In this document: in pieces, positions 42,576-52,752 of the stretch
How the letters are laid out: each line of letters starts with the position of its first letter
Numbering within the stretch: the first letter of the stretch is position 1
Notes under the pieces: model-generated
The model's input: only the letters and a program-made list of their open reading frames with translations
Database searches by the model: none
What the model was told of the DNA's origin: nothing
From: Oceanicola sp. D3
GTDB lineage: Bacteria > Pseudomonadota > Alphaproteobacteria > Rhodobacterales > Rhodobacteraceae
Length of the DNA: 64,000 bases
Direction of reading: 5' to 3'
Assembly (NCBI RefSeq): GCF_006351965.1
Contig: NZ_CP040932.1
Span: forward strand, 558,001-622,000
Position numbers and translations under genes: made by a program

Positions 42576-44622
42576 GCGGCTCATCGCCCGCATTGCGGTT
42601 ATCACCGCCATCGCCCTCTTCGCCTTCGCACTGGGGCGCGACAAACTCGACGATTGGGTCTCTGCAACGGTGTTGCCGCCCTTAGTGGCCGAAACCTCGC
42701 CCGAGGTGTTGGCCCGCGATGGCAGCCTGCTGCGGGCCTATACCGTTTCGGATGGTCGCTGGCGGCTTCACACTACGTTGGCCGAAGTCGATGCGCGCTA
42801 TGTAGACATGCTGTTGGCCTATGAAGACAAGCGTTTCCGCAGTCACCCCGGAGTGGATTGGCGCGCGACGCTCCGCGCTGTAGGGCAGGCGGTTTGGAAT
42901 GGGCGTGTCATCTCCGGCGGCTCTACGTTGTCGATGCAAGTGGCTCGCATTCTCGAAGATGGCCCAACCGGGCAATGGGAGGGCAAGGTTCGGCAGGTGC
43001 GCGTGGCACTGGCCATGGAGCGGCGATTGGGGAAGGAGGCGATTCTTGAACTCTACCTCAACCGAGCGCCCTTCGGAGGCAACCTCGAAGGTGTGCGCGC
43101 AGCTTCGCTTGCCTATTTCGGCAAAGAGCCTCGCCGCCTGACCCCGGCGGAGGCCGCGCTTCTGGTGGCCTTGCCGCAATCACCCGAACGCCGCCGCCCC
43201 GACCGGCAGAATGATGCGGCAACCGCCGCGAGGGGCCGGGTGCTTGACAGGATGGTAGGCAAGGCCCTGATCACCGAGGCAGAAGCCCGAGCGGCCCGGC
43301 GCGACCCTGTGCCTGCGCGCCGCCGCGACTTTCCCGCGCTTGCGCCCCACCTTTCTGATTACTTGCTGTCTGAAAACCCGATCGGCACGCGCCACGCGAC
43401 GACGATCGACAAGCGGCTGCAATCGGCGCTTGAGCCACTGGCCAGACAGGCCGCCCGCGAAATTGACAAGAGCGTCTCTGTCGCAATCGTTGTCGCCGAC
43501 CACCAGACCGGTGAAATCCTCGCCACCGTTGGCTCCGCAGGCTACCTTGACGACACGCGCGCAGGCTGGATCGACATGACCCGTGCCCTGCGCTCGCCCG
43601 GCTCCACGCTGAAGCCTCTGGTGTACGGCCTCGCCTTCGACCAAGGGCTGGCCCACCCCGAAACGCTCATCGAAGACCGACCAATGGCCTTCGGCAGCTA
43701 CGCGCCGCAAAACTTCGACAATCGCTACAGGGGCACCATCCGCCTGTCGGAAGCGCTGCGCCAATCGCTCAACATCCCCGTGGTGCAACTCACCGAAGCG
43801 CTGACACCCGAGCGCTTGCTCGTTCATATGCGCCGTGCCGGGATGGAGCCCAAGCTTCCGCGCGGCCGCCCCGGCCTAGCGGTGGCGCTAGGCGGGGTGG
43901 GCGTAACGCTCACCGACCTTACCCAGCTCTATGCCGGCATCGCCCGCGGCGGGGAGAGCATTGAGCTTTCGGCAATGCGGAGCCCTGCGCGGCCCGTGAC
44001 CCGACAGGTGCTCTCGCCTGAGGCCGCTTGGCAGGTGACACATATCCTCGCAGGGCTCGCCCCACCGCCACGCGCCTCGCACGGGCCAATGGCCTGGAAG
44101 ACCGGCACGAGCTACGGCCACCGAGATGCTTGGGCGGTGGGCTATGACGCGCGCCATGTGGTTGGAGTTTGGATCGGTCGCCCCGATGGCACCTCCGTTC
44201 CCGGCGCATTCGGCGCAGACATAGCCGGGCCATTGCTGTTTTCCGCCTTCGATCGGCTGAAGGACAGGCGTGAGGCCTTCGCGCCGCCGCCCCCGTCGGT
44301 GTTGATGGTGACCAACCCCGAATTGCCCCAGCCGCTCCGCCACTTTGCCTCGCGCTCTGCGGCCCTTTCCTCCACACAGCCCGACGCGCCCAAGCTTGCC
44401 TATCCGCCCGATGGTGCCGAGCTGGAAACTGGCGGTGCCTTGGTGGTGAAGCTCCGCGACGGAAACCCGCCGTTCACCCTTCTGGCAAACGGTGCCCCCC
44501 TCGCCACCGGCTTGCGCAGCCGAGAGGCGCAGTTTGATTGGGAAGCCCACGGTTACCTCCAGTTGACGGTTATCGACGCAACCGGGCGCACGGCACGCGC
44601 TTCAATCCGCGTGCTTGATTGA
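42565..44622 (+). CDS. pbpC: Penicillin-binding protein 1C
   Basis: Bifunctional peptidoglycan synthase anchored by one N-terminal helix (about 10-24), 685 residues. The glycosyltransferase-51 domain has catalytic Glu87 in AYEDKRFRSHPGVD and the GGSTLSMQVAR motif. The transpeptidase domain has Ser347 in the SxxK motif (STLK), SLN, and KTGTS at 512-516. A C-terminal BiPBP_C domain (about 600-685) marks it as PBP1C. PBP1C is the regular partner of alpha-2-macroglobulin; together they are thought to mend the wall and trap proteases after envelope breach. The RNA overlaps the preceding gene. Confidence 0.96.
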   Translation: MLRERLIARIAVITAIALFAFALGRDKLDDWVSATVLPPLVAETSPEVLARDGSLLRAYTVSDGRWRLHTTLAEVDARYVDMLLAYEDKRFRSHPGVDWRATLRAVGQAVWNGRVISGGSTLSMQVARILEDGPTGQWEGKVRQVRVALAMERRLGKEAILELYLNRAPFGGNLEGVRAASLAYFGKEPRRLTPAEAALLVALPQSPERRRPDRQNDAATAARGRVLDRMVGKALITEAEARAARRDPVPARRRDFPALAPHLSDYLLSENPIGTRHATTIDKRLQSALEPLARQAAREIDKSVSVAIVVADHQTGEILATVGSAGYLDDTRAGWIDMTRALRSPGSTLKPLVYGLAFDQGLAHPETLIEDRPMAFGSYAPQNFDNRYRGTIRLSEALRQSLNIPVVQLTEALTPERLLVHMRRAGMEPKLPRGRPGLAVALGGVGVTLTDLTQLYAGIARGGESIELSAMRSPARPVTRQVLSPEAAWQVTHILAGLAPPPRASHGPMAWKTGTSYGHRDAWAVGYDARHVVGVWIGRPDGTSVPGAFGADIAGPLLFSAFDRLKDRREAFAPPPPSVLMVTNPELPQPLRHFASRSAALSSTQPDAPKLAYPPDGAELETGGALVVKLRDGNPPFTLLANGAPLATGLRSREAQFDWEAHGYLQLTVIDATGRTARASIRVLD

Positions 44623-44694
44623 AGCGGTGCGCCCAAGATGCTGTGGAAGGTTGGGGCAGAAAAACGTCGAAGTGGCGTTAGCCTGACGGTGCCT

Positions 44695-46242
44695 TTACCC
44701 GCGCTTCCGCCGCATAGCAGATTTCAGTTCGGCCAGCCGTAGCGCTCCGGTGACATGAGCGATGGCGAAGTAGCTCACGATGCCGCTGGCGACCAGCGCG
44801 AGAAGGGCCCAATAGCGCACGCCGGCGGTATAAAGCGCCTCGCCCAAGGCCCATTCGGCAGAGAGCAGCACAGCGCCCATCAGCGCCGCCGAAATGGCAA
44901 TGCGGGGCAGGCGAGCCAGCAGGCGCGCGTCCAGTTGCGCCGCGCTGCCCATCTTGCGGGAGCCCTGCCAGAGCAGCAGCACCATGACCCATCCCGCCAC
45001 GGTGGTGCCGAGAGCTGCGCCGACGAAACCGAAGGCCAGTGCAAGGCCAACGGCGGCCACGGCGTTCACGACCATGGCAACGAGCGCATAGTTCATCGGG
45101 CGGCGCGTGTCGTGGCGGGCGTAGTAGAGCGGTTGCAGCACCTTTTGCAGCACGAAGGCCGGCAGGCCCAGCCCATAGGCCGCTGTGGCCAGCGCGGTAG
45201 CGGAGGCTGCGTCTGCATCGAACGCTCCACGTTGGTACAGCACCGAGCAGATAGGGCCGGCCACCAGCACCAGCGCGACGGCGGCGGGCACGGTGAGAAC
45301 AAGCGCAAACTCGGTGGCCCGGTTGAAACCATCCTGCCCGGCCTGTTCATCGCCAGCCGCGAGGCGACGAGAGAGTTCCGGCAGAAGCACAACGCCAATG
45401 GCTATGGCCACCACACCCAGCGGCAGTTGATAGAGCCGGTCCGCGAGGTTGAGATACTGGATTGCCCCGTCATAGAAGCTCGCCACCTGTCGGCTGACCA
45501 GCAGGTTCACCTGCAGCACGCCGCCCGCTAACGCCGCAGGGGCGGCAATGACCGCGAGCCGCTTCAGTTCTGGCGTCATCCGCGGCATCCGAGGCACCAG
45601 CCGAAAGCCTGCGCGTGAGGCCGCAACCCAAACCAACGCCATCTGCACCACCCCCGCCACGGGCACCGCCCATGAAAGCGCGAGGCCAAAGTCCCAGCCC
45701 TGTGCCGTGGCCAGCAGCATCGTGCCAACAAGGATCAAGTTCAGCAGCACTGGAGCGGCTGCGGCAGCGGCAAAGCGACCTGTGGCATTGAGCACACCGG
45801 AAAGCAGTGCAGCTAGGGAGATGAACAGGATGTAAGGAAAACAGATCCGCCCGAAGGTGGTGGCAAGGTCAAAGCGCCCGTCCTCTGCAAAGCCGCTTGC
45901 CATCGCCAGCACCAGCCAAGGCATGACAAGTTGAGCGAGCAGGGTGAAGAGAATGAGAACGCCCGCAAGCCCGGCGAACGCATCGCGGGCAAAGCCGAGC
46001 GCGTCATCGTCGTTCTCCAGCTTCTTGGAGAACAGCGGAATGAAGGCGAGGTTAAAGGCCCCTTCGGCGAAGAAGCGACGGAACATGTTGGGCAGGGTGA
46101 AGGCGACCACGAAAGCCTCCGCCACCGGCCCGTCGCCCAGCCGCGCCGCGATCAGGATGTCACGGGCAAACCCCATGACGCGGCTCATCAGCGTCCAGAG
46201 GCCGACGGTCAGAAAGCCTTTTATCAGGCGGATGGGTTGCAT
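44695..46242 (-). CDS. murJ: Lipid II flippase MurJ
   Basis: Integral membrane flippase of the MOP superfamily (MviN), moving lipid II outward for cell-wall synthesis. 515 residues with 14 predicted helices. Typical segments: LIKGFLTVGLWTLMSRVMGFARDILIAARLG at the start, TLPNMFRRFFAEGAFNLAFIPLFS (with the functional Arg), and YQLPLGVVAIAIGVVLLPELSR. ATG 46242 places the protein start at MQPIRL; an ATG 30 bp further up is possible. glnD lies upstream, 156 bp away on the same strand. Confidence 0.95.
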   Translation of the reverse strand: MQPIRLIKGFLTVGLWTLMSRVMGFARDILIAARLGDGPVAEAFVVAFTLPNMFRRFFAEGAFNLAFIPLFSKKLENDDDALGFARDAFAGLAGVLILFTLLAQLVMPWLVLAMASGFAEDGRFDLATTFGRICFPYILFISLAALLSGVLNATGRFAAAAAAPVLLNLILVGTMLLATAQGWDFGLALSWAVPVAGVVQMALVWVAASRAGFRLVPRMPRMTPELKRLAVIAAPAALAGGVLQVNLLVSRQVASFYDGAIQYLNLADRLYQLPLGVVAIAIGVVLLPELSRRLAAGDEQAGQDGFNRATEFALVLTVPAAVALVLVAGPICSVLYQRGAFDADAASATALATAAYGLGLPAFVLQKVLQPLYYARHDTRRPMNYALVAMVVNAVAAVGLALAFGFVGAALGTTVAGWVMVLLLWQGSRKMGSAAQLDARLLARLPRIAISAALMGAVLLSAEWALGEALYTAGVRYWALLALVASGIVSYFAIAHVTGALRLAELKSAMRRKRG

Positions 46243-46398
46243 GGCGCTGCTCGCTTGTTTTGTGGCGACCATACAGGCAGGCGAGAATGGAGGAAATGCA
46301 GTTGTGGGGGCGCGCGCACGGCGTCTTGTTTAGGCGGCGGTCTTTCGTATCCTGCCGGTGGGGAGGCTTGAACCGGCCGACTTTCTTCAGGTGCGCGC

Positions 46399-49134
46399 CT
46401 ACCCGTTCGCCCTGTCCGTTCCCGCCTGCACCGCTTCCGTCAGCTTGGCTTCAATCGACTTCTGCTTGCTCTCGGAGTGGATTTTCAGCCCGAACATGTC
46501 TTTCACATAAAAGCTGTCCACCGCCTGTGCGCCATAGGTGGCGATCACCGCTGATGCGATCTGCAGGTTGCGCTCTGACAGCGTGCGAGCAAGGTCATAA
46601 AGCAGGCCGGGCCTGTCACGCGTGTCGACCTCGATGATGGTGTAAATCTCCGAGCCCTCGTTGTCGAAGCTGACCGTGGTGGGAAAGCGGAAGCTCCGTT
46701 CGCGCTTCTTGAACTTATCCTTCTTGGTCAGCTCCGCGCGGGCCAGCACCTCGCCCTTCAGCGTGCGAGAAATCATTGCGCGGAGACGGTCGAGTTTGTT
46801 CATCGAGTAGGGGTTGCCATCAGCGTCCTGTATCCAGAACACGCAGGTCGCATAGCCGTCCTTGGTGGTATAGGTCCGCGCATCCACCACGTTGGCCCCC
46901 ACCAGGGCCAGCGCCCCGGCAACGCGGGCGAAGATGCCCGGGTGATCGGAGAGGGCGAAGGCGGCGCGCGTTGCATCGCGGTCGTCGTCCGGCGTCAGGT
47001 CGATCCGAATTTCATCCGTGCCGATGCCCTGAAGCAACTCGGCCATGATAACCTGTGTGGCCGTCGAAAGGCCCTGCAGGTAAGGGTCGTAGTGGCGGGC
47101 AAGCTCCGTGCGAACGGCGGCTTTGTCCCACCCTGCGAGCGCTTCGCGCAGTTGGCGGCGCGCCTCGGCGGACTGCTTGTCGCGGTTGAGGTCTTCCAGC
47201 CCGTTCTCAAGCCCGTCAGCGGTTTGCCGGTAGAGGTTACGCAGCAGCTGTGCCTTCCAGTTGTTCCAAGTGCTCGGACCGACGCCGCGAATGTCGCAGA
47301 CAGTGAGCACGGTCAAAAGGTCGAGCCGTTTCTTGGTTTTGACGGCACGGGCAAAGCTGCGGATGGTGCGCGGGTCCGAGAGGTCGCGTTTTTGCGCCAT
47401 GTCCGACATCAGCAGGTGATAGCGCACCAGCCACTCCACATCCTCCGCCTCACGCGGCTTGAGGTGAAAGCGCGGCAGCACGGCGCGGGCGATCTTGGCG
47501 CCCAGCACGGAATGGTCTTCTTTGCGGCCCTTGCCAATATCGTGAAGCAACAACGCAAGGTAGAGAACCTTGCGGTTCACGCCTTTCTTGAGGATGCGGG
47601 AGGCCACTGGAAGGTCTTCCAGAAGTTCCTCGCGCTCAATCTGGGCAAGCTGGGAGATGCATTGAATGGTGTGCTCGTCCACCGTGTAGCTGTGGTAGAT
47701 GTTAAACTGCATCATCGCCACAATAGGGGCGAACTCGGGGATGAAGGCCGAGAGCACGCCGAGCTCGTTCATGCGGCGCAACGCGCGCTCGGGGTTGCCG
47801 TGCTTCACCAGCAGATCAAGGAAAATGCGGGCTGCTTCCTTGTCGTTGCGCATATCGTCGTCGATCAGGTCGAGATTTGCGGTCACAAGGCGCATGGCGT
47901 CGGGGTGAATGAGCAGGCCGGTGCGCAGCGCTTCTTCGAAGATGCGCAGCAGGTTTAGCTTGTTGGCGAGAAACGTCTCTTCATCTTTCACATCCAGCCG
48001 GTTTTGCCGAACTTCGTAGCCGGCTTTCACCTTGCGGCGGCGCAGCATTCCCACCAGATTTGGCAGCCGCTTGGCGTGATCGGCCTCCAGCGCGGTAAGG
48101 AAAATGCGGGTTAGCTCGCCCACCATCGTGGCGTGGCGAAAGTAATCCTGCATGAAGAGCTCCACGCCCCGACGCCCCGGGCTGTCGGTGTAGCCCATCC
48201 GTTCGGCCACTTCGATTTGCATATCAAAGGTCAATTGGTCGGCCGGTCGGCCCGCGATCAGGTGAAGGTGGGCGCGGACAGCCCAGAGAAAATTTTCGGC
48301 CTGTTCGAAGGCCCAGTACTCCTCGGCGGTGAACACTCCAAGCGGCACCAGTTCTTCGATCTTGTCGACGTGGTGAATGTACTTGGCAATCCAGAACAGG
48401 CTCTGCAGGTCACGGAGGCCGCCTTTGCCCTCCTTGACGTTGGGCTCCAGCATGTAGCGCTGGCCCCCCTGCTTCTTGTGGCGCTCACTGCGCTCTTCCA
48501 GCTTGGCTTCGATAAATTCCTTGCCGGTGCCCGCAAAGAGGTTTTGCTGCAGCTTGTCGTGCAGCTCTTCCTCAAGTCCCTTGTCTCCGGCGAGAAAGCG
48601 CAGTTCGATCAGCGCGGTGCGGATGGTGTAATCTTGTTTTCCGAGGCGCAGGCAATCCTTCACCGTTCGGCTGGCGTGGCCCACCTTGAGGTGCAAATCC
48701 CACAGAATGTAGAGCGTGGTTTCAATCACGCTCTCCGCCCAGGGGGTGATCTTGTAGGGCGTGAGGAACAGCAGGTCGACGTCCGACTGCGGGCTCATCT
48801 CGGCGCGCCCGTAGCCGCCAACGGCGCAGAGCGCGAGCTGTTCGGCGGTGGTGGGGTTGTGCAACGGGTGCAAGAAGCGCCGGGCGGCCCAAAAGGCCGT
48901 CACCACGAGGCCATCGGTCAGATAGGCATAGGCATGCACCATCTCGCGGGCGCGCAGCGGGTGTTCCTCAAAGGCGGCACCAATGATGGACCGGCCCGCT
49001 TTTGCCGCCGCGTTAAGCCGGGACGTGATCAGGCCGCGCAGCGCCATGGCATCGCTGCCCGCTTCGGCGCAGTCGGCCTCAAGGGCTTGCGCGAGCGCAA
49101 TAGGGTCCACGATCTCCTCCGGCGCACATAGCAT
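46399..49134 (-). CDS. glnD: Bifunctional uridylyltransferase/uridylyl-removing enzyme
   Basis: Nitrogen sensor that uridylylates or deuridylylates PII in response to glutamine. 911 residues from ATG 49134. Nucleotidyltransferase motif GGYGRAEMSPQSDVDLL is near 104-120; the HD hydrolase domain has LLHDIGKGRKEDHS near 528; two ACT domains begin near 725 (DHPGIFARVAGALALVGANV) and 831 (DRPGLLYDLARTLSERNLQI). The open frame continues to 49311 inside the preceding lipoprotein gene, but the extra residues look unlike the family, so the later ATG is used. Located between an LpoA-like gene and murJ. Confidence 0.95.
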   Translation of the reverse strand: MLCAPEEIVDPIALAQALEADCAEAGSDAMALRGLITSRLNAAAKAGRSIIGAAFEEHPLRAREMVHAYAYLTDGLVVTAFWAARRFLHPLHNPTTAEQLALCAVGGYGRAEMSPQSDVDLLFLTPYKITPWAESVIETTLYILWDLHLKVGHASRTVKDCLRLGKQDYTIRTALIELRFLAGDKGLEEELHDKLQQNLFAGTGKEFIEAKLEERSERHKKQGGQRYMLEPNVKEGKGGLRDLQSLFWIAKYIHHVDKIEELVPLGVFTAEEYWAFEQAENFLWAVRAHLHLIAGRPADQLTFDMQIEVAERMGYTDSPGRRGVELFMQDYFRHATMVGELTRIFLTALEADHAKRLPNLVGMLRRRKVKAGYEVRQNRLDVKDEETFLANKLNLLRIFEEALRTGLLIHPDAMRLVTANLDLIDDDMRNDKEAARIFLDLLVKHGNPERALRRMNELGVLSAFIPEFAPIVAMMQFNIYHSYTVDEHTIQCISQLAQIEREELLEDLPVASRILKKGVNRKVLYLALLLHDIGKGRKEDHSVLGAKIARAVLPRFHLKPREAEDVEWLVRYHLLMSDMAQKRDLSDPRTIRSFARAVKTKKRLDLLTVLTVCDIRGVGPSTWNNWKAQLLRNLYRQTADGLENGLEDLNRDKQSAEARRQLREALAGWDKAAVRTELARHYDPYLQGLSTATQVIMAELLQGIGTDEIRIDLTPDDDRDATRAAFALSDHPGIFARVAGALALVGANVVDARTYTTKDGYATCVFWIQDADGNPYSMNKLDRLRAMISRTLKGEVLARAELTKKDKFKKRERSFRFPTTVSFDNEGSEIYTIIEVDTRDRPGLLYDLARTLSERNLQIASAVIATYGAQAVDSFYVKDMFGLKIHSESKQKSIEAKLTEAVQAGTDRANG

Positions 49135-49186
49135 CGCGCCGGAGGGGGTAATCGGACCTGGCAGGGTGGTGTCGGTGGGGAGCTGG

Positions 49187-50374
49187 TCAGAAACCGGCGC
49201 CACCAAAGCTTCTGGGGGCTGGGTCAATGACAACGACCTGATTATTGCGGATTTGTGCGATGGCGAGGCCACGCTGGTTGGTGCCGTCACCGCGCAGACG
49301 GAAGATCCCACCGGTGCCGACGAAGCCGGACCCTTGGGTCAGGGCGCTGCGGGTAAGCGCGTCGGAGCCACGGCGCTCGACAAGGGCGCCGATGGCGGCG
49401 ATCCCGTCGAAGGCGAGGCCCGCAATCGGGTGCGGGCTGCCACCGTAGCGGGCACCGTAGCGGCGCTGGAAGCTGCTGTAGAGATTGTTGTCGGGCAGCG
49501 CGAACCATGCGCCTTGGAGGCCCGGCTGGGTGAGCGCCTCAGCGGGGATGTCGAGGCGTCCAAGCCCGATGTATTGCGTGGCGGATGGCGAGAGGCCCGC
49601 TTCGGGCAGCAGCTGCGCGAGGAAAGGCATGGCCCCGTCGTTGGTTGACGTAAAGAACACCGACTGTGCGCCCGAGGCCTTCGCCTGCGAAACGATTGTC
49701 GGCACTGCACTCACGAGGCCCTGCTGACTGAGCTCGAAAGACACCGAGCCGGCGTTGCTGGCCCCGTTCGCGCGAATCGCATTGGCGATGGCATCCCGGC
49801 CAATCTCCTCGGCAACCGAGCGGGCGTGGACGGTGAAGATGCTTCCTTTGCCCTGGCGGCGCGCATAGCTCACCAGCCGGTTGGCGGTGTTCTCGAAGGT
49901 CGGTCCGAGCACAAAGACGTTGCCGCCAGCGATGTCTGGGTTGTTTGAGAAGGCCAGCACGTTCACGCCTTCGTCGGCCACAGCAACGCCGGCCGCGTTT
50001 GCGGCTTCGGAGTACACCGGGCCGAGGATGATCTTAGCACCAGCATCCACAGCGGCCTGCGCCTGCCGTGCGGCGTTGGCGGCGCTCCCGGCAGTGTTGT
50101 AAACGCGCAGGTCGATCTGAACGCCCTCAAGATCGGCCATTGCCAACCTGGCGGCGTTCTCCAGCGCCTTGGCCAATACATCATCGCCGCTGCGTCCGGA
50201 GCCACCGGGCACGAGCAGGGCCACCGGAACGGCGCGGCTGGCATCGATCTTGGGGCCGGAATTGCCGCCGACCCCGCCAAGAGCGGAAGGGTCACAGGCG
50301 GCGAGCAGGGCGATGGCCCCTGCGGCAAACAGCTTGGCCGCCATACGGCGGGGTGTCGTCAGCGCGGCAAACAT
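49187..50374 (-). CDS. Penicillin-binding protein activator (LpoA-like) lipoprotein
   Basis: 395 residues with a lipoprotein signal (FAAGAIALLAAC, lipidated Cys near 27) and a periplasmic type 1 binding fold like that of LivJ and LpoA C-domain: PVALLVPGGSGRSGDD, KIILGPVYSEAANAAGVAVADEGVNVLAFSNNPDIAGGNVFVLGPT, and AFDGIAAIGAL. In gammaproteobacteria LpoA activates PBP1A and sits beside yraL/rsmI and yraN; here rsmI-yraN are divergent neighbours, supporting the assignment. AAGGAG lies seven bases before ATG. LpoA's N-terminal TPR domain is missing. Confidence 0.85.
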   Translation of the reverse strand: MFAALTTPRRMAAKLFAAGAIALLAACDPSALGGVGGNSGPKIDASRAVPVALLVPGGSGRSGDDVLAKALENAARLAMADLEGVQIDLRVYNTAGSAANAARQAQAAVDAGAKIILGPVYSEAANAAGVAVADEGVNVLAFSNNPDIAGGNVFVLGPTFENTANRLVSYARRQGKGSIFTVHARSVAEEIGRDAIANAIRANGASNAGSVSFELSQQGLVSAVPTIVSQAKASGAQSVFFTSTNDGAMPFLAQLLPEAGLSPSATQYIGLGRLDIPAEALTQPGLQGAWFALPDNNLYSSFQRRYGARYGGSPHPIAGLAFDGIAAIGALVERRGSDALTRSALTQGSGFVGTGGIFRLRGDGTNQRGLAIAQIRNNQVVVIDPAPRSFGGAGF

Positions 50375-50454
50375 GGGATACTCCTTCAGGGCCTCGGGGC
50401 CTCGGTGTCAACGGCCGGGTCCGGACAATTCTAACATCTGCAGGAGCCAAGTAA

Positions 50455-51345
50455 ATGTCTGAGCCTCCGCGAGGAAGCCCTTGGCGCAAGACGCCGCTGG
50501 CTGCCGGGCTTTATTTTGTCGCCACCCCGATCGGATCGGCCCGGGATATCACGCTCAGAGCGCTCGATGTGCTGGCCTCGGCAGATGTAATCGCAGCCGA
50601 AGATACCCGCACCGCGCGCAAGCTTTTAGAGCTTCACGGCGTCCCCTTGGAGGGCCGTCGGGTGATTGCCTACCATGATCATTCCTCGCCGGCTGCCCGT
50701 GATGGCGTGCTGAAACTCGCCGCCGAAGGCGCCTCTGTTGCCTATGTCAGCGAGGCCGGGTCGCCCTTGGTCGCCGATCCCGGCTTTGCGCTGGGGCGTG
50801 CGGCAGCGGAGCAGGGGATTGCGACAACCACCGCACCCGGCCCCTCCGCCGCAATCGCGGCGCTTACCCTCTCCGGGCTGCCCTCCGACAGATTTACCTT
50901 CGCAGGCTTCCCGCCTTCCACCGGCGGCGCTCGCAAACGATTTGTCGAAGAGATCGCCGCGTTACAGTCCACAGTCATCCTCTTCGAATCGCCCAAGCGC
51001 ATAAACACTTTGCTAACCCTTTTGCGTGACACTGCCGGAGAAACCCGCCCCGCCGCGCTCGCTCGCGAACTCACCAAAAAGTTCGAGGAGGTCCGCCGGG
51101 GCACATTGGCCGAGCTCTGTGACTCGGTTGCCGATGACCCGCCGCGGGGCGAGATCGTTCTTGTCCTCGGGCGCGCTGAGCGCTTGGAGGCCGCGCCCGA
51201 GGACATTGATGCCGCGCTGAGCGCTGCGCTCGGGCGACTTAGGGTCAAGGAGGCCGCCGCCGAGGTGGCAGCCGCTTACGGGCGGCCAAAGAGAGAGATG
51301 TATCAGCGCGCCCTTGAGTTGGCGCGCGACGATGGAGATGGCTGA
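50455..51345 (+). CDS. rsmI: 16S rRNA (cytidine(1402)-2'-O)-methyltransferase
   Basis: Tetrapyrrole-methylase-fold enzyme that 2'-O-methylates C1402 in the ribosomal decoding centre. 296 residues. Motifs: AAGLYFVATPIGSARDITLRALDVLASADVIAAEDTR, VAYVSEAGSPLVADPGF, APGPSAAIAALTLSGLPSDRFTFAGFPP, and ARELTKKFEEVRRGTLAEL. GGAG lies upstream at nine bases. Ends in a one-base TGATG overlap with yraN. Confidence 0.95.
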   Translation: MSEPPRGSPWRKTPLAAGLYFVATPIGSARDITLRALDVLASADVIAAEDTRTARKLLELHGVPLEGRRVIAYHDHSSPAARDGVLKLAAEGASVAYVSEAGSPLVADPGFALGRAAAEQGIATTTAPGPSAAIAALTLSGLPSDRFTFAGFPPSTGGARKRFVEEIAALQSTVILFESPKRINTLLTLLRDTAGETRPAALARELTKKFEEVRRGTLAELCDSVADDPPRGEIVLVLGRAERLEAAPEDIDAALSAALGRLRVKEAAAEVAAAYGRPKREMYQRALELARDDGDG

Positions 51346-51734
51346 TGCCCTTTGACCTTGCGCCAAACCCCGCCCGCCGCCAGCGCGGTCGCCGCAACTA
51401 TCATGCCGGCGCTATGGCCGAAGAGAGCGTTGCCCGCGTTTATTCTGATGGCGGAAGCGTGGTTGCTGAGAAGCGATGGCGCGGTGAAGGCGGCGAGATT
51501 GATCTTGTTGTCGAAGAGCCCGATACCGTGGTGTTCGTAGAGGTAAAGCAAAGCCGCACGTTCGATCAGGCCGCTGAAGCCATAACGCCGCGCCAGGTAG
51601 CTCGCATAATGGCTGCGGCTTCCGAGTATGTCGGCCGGTATCCCACCGCGCTCTCCACGCCCATGCGTTTTGATCTTGCCCTCGTCAACGGGCATGGCGA
51701 GGTGCGCATTCTTGAAGGCGCGCTCTGCACCTGA
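51345..51734 (+). CDS. yraN: YraN family protein (UPF0102)
   Basis: Small endonuclease-fold protein, 129 residues. It has the opening GRRNYHAGAMAEESVAR and the restriction-endonuclease-like core AEKRWRGEGGEIDLVVEEPDTVVFVEVKQSRTFDQAAEAITPRQVARI, including the E-x-D...E-V-K catalytic pattern. The cellular role is unknown. Coupled to rsmI as in many proteobacteria; gshB follows 62 bp later. Confidence 0.93.
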   Translation: MPFDLAPNPARRQRGRRNYHAGAMAEESVARVYSDGGSVVAEKRWRGEGGEIDLVVEEPDTVVFVEVKQSRTFDQAAEAITPRQVARIMAAASEYVGRYPTALSTPMRFDLALVNGHGEVRILEGALCT

Positions 51735-51796
51735 GCCGTTGCAACTCCCTGCCTGCTCCGCCATGAGAGGGGAGCTGAGAAAAAGGGGGACGCGCC

Positions 51797-52741
51797 ATGA
51801 AGGTCGCCTTTCAGATGGACCCGATCGGTGGCGTTGATATCAACGCCGACAGTAGCTTTCGCCTTGCCGAAGAGGCACAGACGAGGGGGTGGGAGCTTTT
51901 CTTTTACACCCCCGACAAGCTGAGTTGGAAAGAGGGCCGGGTTGTGGGCCAAGGCTGGCCACTGGAGGTGCGCCGGGTGCAGGGGGACCATTTTACCCTT
52001 GGCGAGCCGCAGGAAATCGACCTGTCAGAAATGGATGTGATCTGGCTCCGGCAGGATCCGCCTTTCGACATGGGCTACATAACCACCACTCACATTCTTG
52101 AGCAGATCGGCGGCAAGACGCTGGTGGTGAATGATCCTTTTTGGGTGCGCAACAGCCCCGAAAAGCTGCTGGTTCTGAACTTCCCCGATCTAACACCGCC
52201 CACCGTCATCGCCCGTGATCTGGAGGCATTGAAGGCCTTCAAGGCCCAGCATGGCGACATCATCGTCAAGCCGCTCTACGGCAATGGCGGTGCTGGCGTG
52301 TTCCGCCTCGGCCCGGAGGATCGCAACCTCGCCTCGCTGCATGAGCTCTTCACCGGCATCAACCGCGAGCCGCTCATCGCGCAGCAATTCCTGCCCGCTG
52401 TTTCGAAGGGCGATAAACGGGTGATACTCGTCGACGGTGCACCGATTGGCGCCATCAACCGCGTGCCGCTGGCGGGGGAGACCCGCTCTAACATGCACGT
52501 GGGTGGAAAACCGGTGAAGGTTGAGCTGACCGAACGCGACCGAGAGATTTGCGCCGCCATCGGCCCGCTCCTGCGCGAGCGCGGGCAGGTTTTTGTGGGC
52601 ATTGATATCATCGGAGATTGGCTGACCGAGATCAACGTGACCTCGCCCACAGGCATTCAGGAACTGGAACGCTTTGATGGAATCAACGTCGCAGGTGCAA
52701 TCTGGGACGCCATCGACCGCCGGATTGCCGAGCGGGGCTGA
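51797..52741 (+). CDS. gshB: Glutathione synthase
   Basis: ATP-grasp ligase joining gamma-glutamylcysteine and glycine to make glutathione. 314 residues. The N-terminal [59 protein letters not shown] (ATP-binding) and the C-terminal [27 protein letters not shown] are all typical. AGGGGGA precedes the ATG. Supplies the co-substrate for the glutathione transferase at the left end of the window. Confidence 0.96.
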   Translation: MKVAFQMDPIGGVDINADSSFRLAEEAQTRGWELFFYTPDKLSWKEGRVVGQGWPLEVRRVQGDHFTLGEPQEIDLSEMDVIWLRQDPPFDMGYITTTHILEQIGGKTLVVNDPFWVRNSPEKLLVLNFPDLTPPTVIARDLEALKAFKAQHGDIIVKPLYGNGGAGVFRLGPEDRNLASLHELFTGINREPLIAQQFLPAVSKGDKRVILVDGAPIGAINRVPLAGETRSNMHVGGKPVKVELTERDREICAAIGPLLRERGQVFVGIDIIGDWLTEINVTSPTGIQELERFDGINVAGAIWDAIDRRIAERG

Positions 52742-52752
52742 TTGCGTCTGCC

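Noticed and set aside
46942-49131. Two long plus-strand frames opposite glnD
   Set aside because: Antisense to a gene with NT, HD and ACT domains; no independent evidence of coding.
49135-49311. N-terminal extension of glnD into the lipoprotein gene
   Set aside because: The extra 59 residues are unlike GlnD, and a suitable ATG lies after the upstream stop.
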